Of a DNA stretch of 64,000 nt, positions 55,818 to 64,000 are shown piece after piece. Below the pieces are notes generated by a model. It searched no databases. It saw nothing but the letters and a program-made list of their open reading frames with translations, and had not been told where the DNA came from. A program made the position numbers and the translations under genes. This DNA is from Novosphingobium clariflavum (GTDB taxonomy: Bacteria; Pseudomonadota; Alphaproteobacteria; Sphingomonadales; Sphingomonadaceae), in contig NZ_JAPCWC010000002.1 in the NCBI RefSeq assembly GCF_026420865.1, positions 248,001 through 312,000 of the forward strand, written 5' to 3'. Each line of letters starts with the position of its first letter. Position 1 is the first letter of the stretch.

Positions 55818-55865
55818 GCGGCGATGGCGCGGAAAGGATAGGCGGCGGTAGCGCGCAAGGGAAAG
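55794..55865 (+). repeat. Triplicated 24-bp end of mfd
   Basis: Three tandem 24-bp units. Unit 1 (55794-55817) is the last seven codons plus TAA of mfd (AAVARKG-stop). Unit 2 (55818-55841) would read AAMARKG-stop with TAG. Unit 3 (55842-55865) would read AAVARKGK, having lost the stop. Differences between units are mostly at third codon positions. Confidence 0.85.
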
Positions 55866-55871
55866 GCGCCG

Positions 55872-57197
55872 CTATCCCACCGAGCGGGCCAGGCTGTCGA
55901 ACATCGCGGTGCTCATCGGCTGCGCGCGCAGGAATCCCTGATAATAGGCACAGCCCTCGCGCGCGGCGACCTGGCGCTGGGCCTCTTCCTCGATGCCCTC
56001 GGCGATGACCTGAAGGTCGAGCGCCTTCGCCATCGCAACGATGGCACGCAGCACCGCCACGTCGCGCTTGTCGGTGGTGATGCCGTCGATCATCGAGCGA
56101 TCGAGCTTCAGGTAGTGGATCGGCAGGACCTTGAGATAGCGGAAGTTGCAGAAGCCCGCCCCGAAGTCATCCAATGCGATCCGGATGCCCTGCGCGGAGA
56201 ACTCCGCCAGGATCTGGGCAGCCTGCGAGATGTCACCGATCAGGGCCTGCTCGGTCACTTCCAGCGTCAGCCTGCGCGGCGGAAACCCGCTCGCGCGGAC
56301 AAGGTCCAGCATCTGGCGCACGTAATTGCCGAAGGCGAGGTCCGCCGGCGTGACATTGATCGACAACCGCAAAGCCTTGGGCCAGTTGCCCGCCGCTTCC
56401 AGCGCCTTGGCGGCGATGTGACGGGAGAGCGGCGCCACGTGGTCGGCCCGCTCGGCAATGGCGAAAAGGCCGCCCGCACCGATCCGACCCAGGCGCGGAT
56501 GCTTCCAGCGTGCCAGGGCTTCCGCCCCGGTCAACCGGTCGTCCTCGAGGCTGAACTGCGGCTGGAACAGGATCTCGATCTCGTCGCGGTCGATCGCGCC
56601 GAGCAGGTCGGCCTCAAGCTGTGCAGCCGAATGGCCGGGCGGGGTCGCTTCGCCCTCGGCCCAGGCAAGCCGCGTGCCTTGCTGGTCGCGCGCGGATTCC
56701 AGCGCATGGCCGAGCCGGTCCAGCATCGAATCCACGCCTTCATCGGCCAGCGCGCGAATCAAGGCGATGCGCGGCGACAGGCGCAAGACTCCCGAGGGCA
56801 CCGCGATGGGGCGCGACACCGCCTCGGCCAGCTGATCGGCAACCAGTTGCCAGCGCTCCCGGCTGCAGGCCTCATTGGCGACCAGCGCGAAGGAACCACC
56901 CCCGGCGCGCGCCAGCAGCCAGTGACCGTCGAGTTCCTCGTTCGCGAAATGCGCGATGCGGCTCGCCACTTCTTCCAGCGCCCCGTCACCCGCAGCCGCG
57001 CCATAGGCCATGTTGATGGCATCGAGCCGGCGCAGGCCGAGCAGCATCGCATGGATATGCGCGCCCGGCCCATTCTCGCTCGCCTGGCGCCAGGCCGCGA
57101 TCCGTTCGCGCACGGCATCAAGCCCCGGAATTCCGGTCAATCTATCCTCAAGACCGCGTGCCAGCTCTGCCGGCACCCCTTCCCTGCTCAAAACCAT
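55872..57197 (-). CDS. EAL-domain protein with degenerate GGDEF (cyclic-di-GMP phosphodiesterase)
   Basis: A 441-residue cytoplasmic protein without membrane segments. The first half is a GGDEF fold in which the signature reads GGGSF (RAGGGSFALVAN, about 97-108), so diguanylate cyclase activity should be lost. The second half is an EAL domain with the expected residues: LFQPQFSLEDDRLTGAEALARW (EAL), NVTPADLAF, LEVTEQALI, LDDFGAGFCNFRYLK, KLDRSMIDG and AEGIEEE. It should hydrolyse cyclic-di-GMP, perhaps with the GGDEF half as a GTP sensor, as known for some relatives. It converges on mfd. Confidence 0.88.
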   Translation of the reverse strand: MVLSREGVPAELARGLEDRLTGIPGLDAVRERIAAWRQASENGPGAHIHAMLLGLRRLDAINMAYGAAAGDGALEEVASRIAHFANEELDGHWLLARAGGGSFALVANEACSRERWQLVADQLAEAVSRPIAVPSGVLRLSPRIALIRALADEGVDSMLDRLGHALESARDQQGTRLAWAEGEATPPGHSAAQLEADLLGAIDRDEIEILFQPQFSLEDDRLTGAEALARWKHPRLGRIGAGGLFAIAERADHVAPLSRHIAAKALEAAGNWPKALRLSINVTPADLAFGNYVRQMLDLVRASGFPPRRLTLEVTEQALIGDISQAAQILAEFSAQGIRIALDDFGAGFCNFRYLKVLPIHYLKLDRSMIDGITTDKRDVAVLRAIVAMAKALDLQVIAEGIEEEAQRQVAAREGCAYYQGFLRAQPMSTAMFDSLARSVG

Positions 57198-57346
57198 GCG
57201 CCTTTCCTAACCCCATCCCCATAACGCAAGCCCCTTGCAAAAGCGTTCAAAATTCGAAAGGTCCGACGAAGTGACGAAGGCGTCACGGTCACGCCTCGCC
57301 GACCGCGGCAACGAGGCGCAGCATGACCGCCTCAAGGAAATGAAGA

Positions 57347-58126
57347 ATGAGCGACGAACCCCGGCTGGCCCTCATCGTTTCGGACAGCGCCAAGGCACAG
57401 GAAGGCGCCGAGGCCTTGCGCGATGCCCATGACTGGGTGAGCCCGGAAGAAGCCGATGTCTTCGTGGTGCTGGGCGGCGACGGCTTCCTGCTGCACGTCC
57501 TCCACGAGATGCTCGACCGCGACCGCATCAAGCCGGTCTACGGCATGAACCTGGGCACGGTCGGCTTCCTGATGAACGGACCGCACGACCATATCCCGAT
57601 CATCCACCGGGTGATGGAGGCGCACTCGGTCCCGGTGACGCCGCTGCGCATGTACGCGGTCAGCAACGACGGGCGCGAGTACAAGTACTACGCCATCAAC
57701 GAAGTCTCGCTGCTGCGCGAAACCCGCCAGACCGCCAAGCTGGAAGTGCGCATCAACGGGCGCGTGCGGATGGAGGAACTGGTGGGCGACGGGGTGCTGG
57801 TGGCAACGCCGGTCGGCTCCACCGCCTACAACCTCTCCGCCGACGGCCCGATCCTGCCGCTCGGCGCTCCGATGCTGGCGCTGACGCCGCTCAGCCCCTT
57901 CCGCCCGCGACGCTGGAAGGGCGCGATCCTGCCCGAGAGCGCAGAAGTCGAATTCCACGTCAACGAATCCGAGAAGCGCCCCGTCGCCGCCGTCGCCGAC
58001 CAGAAGGAAGTGCGCGACGTGAAGTCGGTGCGAATCCGCGCGACGTACGAAAAGGAACTGACGCTGCTGTTCGACCCCGGCTTCACGCTGGAAGAACGCA
58101 TCTTCGCCGAGCAGTTCCAGGTCTGA
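57347..58126 (+). CDS. nadK: NAD kinase
   Basis: A 259-residue kinase making NADP from NAD. The GGDG motif is LGGDGFLLH (43-46), the second glycine-rich motif is NLGTVGFLMN, the NE pair is AINEVSLLRE, and DGVLVATPVGSTAYNLSADGP is complete. No obvious Shine-Dalgarno sequence deviates from the norm (AAATGAAGAATG region). It stands alone, rightward, with tRNA-Asn genes following. Confidence 0.94.
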   Translation: MSDEPRLALIVSDSAKAQEGAEALRDAHDWVSPEEADVFVVLGGDGFLLHVLHEMLDRDRIKPVYGMNLGTVGFLMNGPHDHIPIIHRVMEAHSVPVTPLRMYAVSNDGREYKYYAINEVSLLRETRQTAKLEVRINGRVRMEELVGDGVLVATPVGSTAYNLSADGPILPLGAPMLALTPLSPFRPRRWKGAILPESAEVEFHVNESEKRPVAAVADQKEVRDVKSVRIRATYEKELTLLFDPGFTLEERIFAEQFQV

Positions 58127-58206
58127 AATCGCAGCAATTCCGCGCCTCCCGGCACCGAACCATCGCCTGTGGAAAAATTTTCGCCGCATTTTGCGCAAAG
58201 TCAGGG

Positions 58207-58234
58207 TTGCCAATCCCTACGGCACTGTTATAGG
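58207..58234 (+). promoter_or_regulatory. Promoter of the tRNA-Asn pair
   Basis: TTGCCA (58207-58212) and TATAGG (58229-58234) are 16 bp apart and followed by CGCACC, nearly the same layout as before tRNA-Pro. The predicted start lies about 32 nt before the first tRNA-Asn. Confidence 0.6.
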
Positions 58235-58272
58235 CGCACCCCTGCCCAGCGGTGGAAACACTGACAGGCCGG

Positions 58273-58347
58273 TCCCCGATAGCTCAGCGGTAGAGCATTC
58301 GACTGTTAATCGAATGGCCGTAGGTTCGAATCCTACTCGGGGAGCCA
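58273..58347 (+). tRNA. tRNA-Asn (GTT), copy 1
   Basis: A 75-nt cloverleaf beginning TCCCCGATAGCTCAGCGG. The anticodon loop CTGTTAA gives GTT (Asn), the T arm is GTAGGTTCGAATCCTAC, and the acceptor end TCGGGGA, G73 and encoded CCA finish at 58347. The tRNA body is identical to copy 2. Confidence 0.96.
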
Positions 58348-58430
58348 CTTCTTTTGAAGGGTTCGAAGCGGTATCGAAAGATGCCGAAAGCAACTCTTCC
58401 GCCCGCCGGTGGAAACACCGAACAGGCTGT

Positions 58431-58505
58431 TCCCCGATAGCTCAGCGGTAGAGCATTCGACTGTTAATCGAATGGCCGTAGGTTCGAATCCTACTCGGGG
58501 AGCCA
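58431..58505 (+). tRNA. tRNA-Asn (GTT), copy 2
   Basis: Same 75-nt gene, 158 bp after copy 1. The duplication includes upstream sequence: CGGTGGAAACAC precedes both copies at the same distance. Copy 2 lacks a good promoter of its own, so both are probably one transcript. Confidence 0.96.
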
Positions 58506-58600
58506 CCTTTCCTACATAGACATCGCCAGCCATTCGCTCCGTGCCGACCTGCAAGGTCCGCGCGCGTTTTTGCGTGCTCATTTCGCCCGCAGCATTGGAC

Positions 58601-58633
58601 AAAGAAAAAGGGCCGCAGCATCCGCCGCAGCCC
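58601..58633 (-). terminator. Terminator of secA
   Basis: On the minus strand GGGCTGCGG (58625-58633) pairs with CTGCGGCCC (58610-58618) using two G-U pairs, followed by TTTTTCTTT (58601-58609). It is 54 bp after the secA stop. Confidence 0.7.
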
Positions 58634-58686
58634 CTTCCGGTAATCGAAGAAGGCCGAGAGGAATCCTCCCGGCCCGCTTACCCGAC

Positions 58687-61425
<2,739 letters not shown>

Positions 61426-61534
61426 GGCGGGAATCCCTGTTTTTCTTGAATATCGAGAATGGCGGACATGCGCGCCTCCACCTTTGCGGCAGAGCGCTGA
61501 AATAGGTTCGCGAAGGAGCGAATGGGCGGCGCGC

Positions 61535-61813
61535 TTACTCGCGCGCGCGGTCTATCCCAGTGAGGACCGCAGGAACCGCCAACGAAACCGGCACCGCAAC
61601 AAGCGGCGGGGCATGACGGCGCGTGTTCCGCAGACCCGGTTCGGGCAACCGCGCGAGAGCAACCGGGGCACGCGGCGCCTTGGCGGCCACGGCAGCCTCA
61701 GTCAGCACCACCTGCAGGCTGGCCACCTGCGATGCACGCGCTTCGGCAGGGCCGATCTGCGCGGCAAGGCCCGTCAGCAGGGCCAGCAGGGTGAGGATCA
61801 GGCGATTTGCCAT
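61535..61813 (-). CDS. Small secreted or membrane protein, unknown
   Basis: A 92-residue protein with a convincing signal peptide ([20 protein letters not shown] to AEA, Ala-rich cleavage site) and an Ala/Pro/Val-rich remainder ([36 protein letters not shown]). I do not recognise it. It is upstream of secA in the same direction, 109 bp away, and divergent from argJ. SecM-like leader peptides control secA in enterobacteria, but I see no evidence for that mechanism here. Confidence 0.55.
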   Translation of the reverse strand: MANRLILTLLALLTGLAAQIGPAEARASQVASLQVVLTEAAVAAKAPRAPVALARLPEPGLRNTRRHAPPLVAVPVSLAVPAVLTGIDRARE

Positions 61814-61940
61814 GGCGGATCAGATAAGGGCGCCTCGGCGCCATGTCCACACCAGAGAACGCCCTGCCCCGAGTTTACACACGTATCCCCGCACGCACCA
61901 CGAGTCTTGACCTGTCGCACCCACGCGCTACGCACCCGCC

Positions 61941-63167
61941 ATGGCCTATCCCACCTCACCGCTCGCCTCGCCCTTCCCCGCCATGCCGCCGATCGCCGGC
62001 GTCACCCCGCACGTCGTGCGCGCAGGGTACAAGGACTGGGGCCGGTGCGACCTCACTTACGTCGAACTGGACGAGGGCACGGCCGTCGCCGGCGTGTTCA
62101 CCAGGAACCTGTGCTGCTCCAGCGAAGTCGAACTGGGCCGCGTCAACGTGAAGCAGGGCCATGCCCGCGCACTGGTGGTCAACGCGGGCAATTCCAACGC
62201 CTTCACCGGCTACCGGGGCCGCGAGGCGGTGGAGCAGATCATGGATCAGGTCGCCGCCCATATCGGCTGCCCGCGCGAGCAGGTCTTCGTATCCTCCACC
62301 GGCGTGATCGGCGTGCCGCTGCCCAAGGACAAGGCCCGCGAAGGCGTGGAGAAGGCGCTCACCGCCCAGCCCTGCTCGTGGGAAGACGTGGCCAACACCA
62401 TTTCCACCACCGACACTTTCGCCAAGGGCGCGACGGCCACGGCGATGATCGGCGACACCAAGGTCACGCTCGCCGCCGTCATCAAGGGCTCGGGCATGAT
62501 CGCGCCGGACATGGCGACGATGCTCGGCTACATCTTCACCGATGCCGCCGTGGAGCCTGCCTTCCTGCAGGAATGCCTCGCCGCCGCGAACTTCCGCACG
62601 TTCTCGTGCATCACTGTCGATTCGGACACTTCCACCAGCGACACCGTGCTGGCCTTCGCCACCGGCAAGGCCGGCAACGCGCCGCTCTCCTCGATCGCCT
62701 CGCCCGGCGCCCATGCCTTTGCCGCCGCGATCCATGACGTCTGCCGCCAGCTCGCCCACCTCGTCGTGCGCGACGGCGAAGGCGCGCAGAAGTTCATCGA
62801 GGTTGCCGTCTCCGGCGCCGTCTCGGACGAGAGCGCGAGGCTGGTCGGCATGGCCATCGCCAACTCGCCGCTGGTGAAGACCGCGATTGCCGGTGAAGAC
62901 GCCAACTGGGGCCGCGTGGTCATGGCCGTGGGCAAGGCAGGCGAACCGGCCGACCGCGACAAGCTCTCCATCGGCTTCGGCGGCACCTGGGCCGCGCGCG
63001 AGGGCCTGCCGCTGGCCGATTACGACGAGGCGCCGGTCGCTGCCCACCTCAAGGGCCAGGACGTCACCATCGAGGTCGACCTCGGCCTTGGCGAAGGGGC
63101 TGCCACCGTGTGGACTTGCGACCTCACGCACGGCTACATCTCGATCAACGCCGATTACAGGAGCTGA
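61941..63167 (+). CDS. argJ: Bifunctional ornithine/glutamate N-acetyltransferase ArgJ
   Basis: A 408-residue self-cleaving enzyme of the cyclic arginine pathway, transferring acetyl from N-acetylornithine to glutamate. The autocleavage site is GSGMIAPDMATML with the nucleophile Thr193, preceded by KVTLAAVIKG. The N-terminal VNAGNSNAFTGYRG and the C-terminal TCDLTHGYISINADYRS are conserved-looking. The GST gene begins 3 nt after the stop, so the two form an operon. Confidence 0.96.
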   Translation: MAYPTSPLASPFPAMPPIAGVTPHVVRAGYKDWGRCDLTYVELDEGTAVAGVFTRNLCCSSEVELGRVNVKQGHARALVVNAGNSNAFTGYRGREAVEQIMDQVAAHIGCPREQVFVSSTGVIGVPLPKDKAREGVEKALTAQPCSWEDVANTISTTDTFAKGATATAMIGDTKVTLAAVIKGSGMIAPDMATMLGYIFTDAAVEPAFLQECLAAANFRTFSCITVDSDTSTSDTVLAFATGKAGNAPLSSIASPGAHAFAAAIHDVCRQLAHLVVRDGEGAQKFIEVAVSGAVSDESARLVGMAIANSPLVKTAIAGEDANWGRVVMAVGKAGEPADRDKLSIGFGGTWAAREGLPLADYDEAPVAAHLKGQDVTIEVDLGLGEGAATVWTCDLTHGYISINADYRS

Positions 63168-63170
63168 GCG

Positions 63171-63794
63171 ATGGCCGCGCCCGTGTTCACGATCTGGGGT
63201 CGCCTCAACTCCCACAACGTCAAGAAGGTCGCCTGGTTCGCCGAGGAACTGGGGCTGAACTATGTCCGCCACGATATCGGCGGCAAGTTCGGCTATACCG
63301 ACGAGTACCTCGCCAAGAACCCGAACCGGCTGGTGCCGATGATCGAGGACGGCAAGCTCTCGCTGTGGGAATCGAACGCGATCCTGCGCTACATGGCGGC
63401 CGAGTACGGCGGTGAGCGCTGGTTCCAGCGCGATCCGATCGACCGCGCGCTGGCCGACCGCTGGATGGACTGGCAGATCACGTATGCCGACGCCCAGCGC
63501 CTGCCGTTCCTGTCGATGGCCCGCACCCCGCAGGACCAGTGGGACATGCCCGCCATCGAGCGGGACGTGAAGGCCTGCGCCGCCCACCTCGCGGTGCTGG
63601 AACGCTACCTTTCCGAGAAGCCCTGGCTCTCCGGCGGCCAGTTCGGCATCGGCGACATCCCCATGGGCGTCTATGCCTACACCTGGTTCAGCCTGCCGTT
63701 CGAGAAGCCGGAATTCCCCGCCGTGGCCGAATGGTACGCCCGCATTCGCGAGCGCAAGGGTTATGCCCAGCAGGTCATGATCCCGCTTACCTGA
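63171..63794 (+). CDS. Glutathione S-transferase family protein
   Basis: A 207-residue GST. The thioredoxin-like N-terminal domain has the active-site region WGRLNSHNVKKVAWFAEELG, the cis-Pro motif NRLVPMIEDG and the glutathione gamma-glutamyl site WESNAILRYMA. The helical C-terminal domain includes the N-capping stretch FGIGDIPMGVY. The Ser in SHNVKK is the probable catalytic residue. It follows argJ closely; its substrate is not known and co-expression with arginine synthesis may be incidental. Confidence 0.9.
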   Translation: MAAPVFTIWGRLNSHNVKKVAWFAEELGLNYVRHDIGGKFGYTDEYLAKNPNRLVPMIEDGKLSLWESNAILRYMAAEYGGERWFQRDPIDRALADRWMDWQITYADAQRLPFLSMARTPQDQWDMPAIERDVKACAAHLAVLERYLSEKPWLSGGQFGIGDIPMGVYAYTWFSLPFEKPEFPAVAEWYARIRERKGYAQQVMIPLT

Positions 63795-63817
63795 TCCCTC
63801 CGTTAAAGGCCTCGCGC

Positions 63818-64000
63818 ATGATCCCCCCTTCGCTCAACGCCGCAGTCGAGACGATCATGCGCGAGGTGTCTCGCGACGTGATCCTGCGGCACTACCAGTC
63901 GCTGTCAGCCGAACAGATCGTCAGCAAGGCGGTGAACGACGTCGTCACCGTGGCCGACCGCGAGAGCGAGGCGATCCTTGCCGAGCGCCTCGCCGCCCTG
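63818..64000 (+). CDS. Inositol-monophosphatase family protein, N-terminal part (runs off the window)
   Basis: The first 61 residues are present: MIPPSLNAAVETIMREVSRD, then LRHYQSLSAEQIVSKAVNDVVTVADRESEAIL. The segment VNDVVTVADRESE is the first metal-site strand of inositol-monophosphatase-fold enzymes (usually DxVTxxDxxxE). Histidinol-phosphate phosphatase (HisN-type) or a sugar-phosphate phosphatase are possible, and the rest of the gene is needed to tell. It is 23 nt after the GST gene in the argJ direction. Confidence 0.8.
   Translation, partial: MIPPSLNAAVETIMREVSRDVILRHYQSLSAEQIVSKAVNDVVTVADRESEAILAERLAAL

Noticed and set aside
61535..61813. SecM-like arrest peptide controlling secA
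   Set aside because: The protein is upstream of secA and secreted, but no arrest-like motif or secA-sequestering hairpin was seen.

Overview
This is a 64 kb GC-rich chromosomal window that looks like an alphaproteobacterium of the order Sphingomonadales, probably Novosphingobium-like. The assignment is inferred from gene order and protein style: recG-sdhE-mfd, zapA followed by 6S RNA and the 5-formyl-THF cyclo-ligase, tkt-gap-pgk with a class I aldolase, an argJ/GST/inositol-phosphatase neighbourhood, a DUF2842 protein, and dense overlapping operons. I saw no transposase, integrase, phage gene or CRISPR array, and no frameshifted gene. Coding is dense and the longest stretch without a protein gene (about 310 bp) holds the 6S RNA.

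Region 1 (1-11.3 kb) is an accessory catabolic block for a CoA-activated compound. It holds an amidohydrolase (cut by the window edge), a fused two-domain acyl-CoA dehydrogenase, an enoyl-CoA hydratase, aldehyde dehydrogenase, SDR, SnoaL-like protein, acyl-CoA ligase and an AcuI-type reductase, with two TetR regulators and one MarR regulator. Region 2 (11.4-22.3 kb) is built around sulfate activation and sulfate esters. cysD-cysNC-cysQ make PAPS and recycle PAP. A LuxR-type regulator is divergent from them. An alkylsulfatase-like metallo-beta-lactamase protein, a zinc alcohol dehydrogenase and an SDR form an operon. An AraC regulator, a PAPS-type sulfotransferase and a VOC-fold protein follow.

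Region 3 (22.4-29.6 kb) is the most unusual part: a complete-looking coenzyme F420 locus. A leftward operon cofE-cofD-fbiC (CofG/CofH fusion) diverges from a rightward operon npdG (F420:NADPH oxidoreductase)-cofC-SDR-F420-type luciferase-like oxidoreductase. Thus deazaflavin synthesis, side-chain assembly, cofactor reduction and a likely consumer sit within 7.3 kb. No FbiB-type dehydro-F420 reductase domain is present, which bears on which three-carbon precursor is used.

Region 4 (29.7-64 kb) is mostly housekeeping: thiE; class I aldolase, pgk, gap and tkt with an OafA-type acyltransferase inserted; a ZauP-like protein, zapA, 6S RNA and fau; two tRNA-Asp; the branched-chain 2-oxoacid dehydrogenase operon (E1 alpha, E1 beta, E2); thyA; a chemoreceptor; tRNA-Pro; recG, sdhE, mfd; an EAL protein; nadK; two tRNA-Asn; secA; argJ; a GST; and the start of an inositol-monophosphatase-family gene. 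Small structural oddities here include REP-like inverted repeats translated inside the E2 linker, a triplicated mfd tail, and several near-perfect intergenic hairpins.

All calls rest on reading motifs, start and stop contexts and gene order. No database search was possible.
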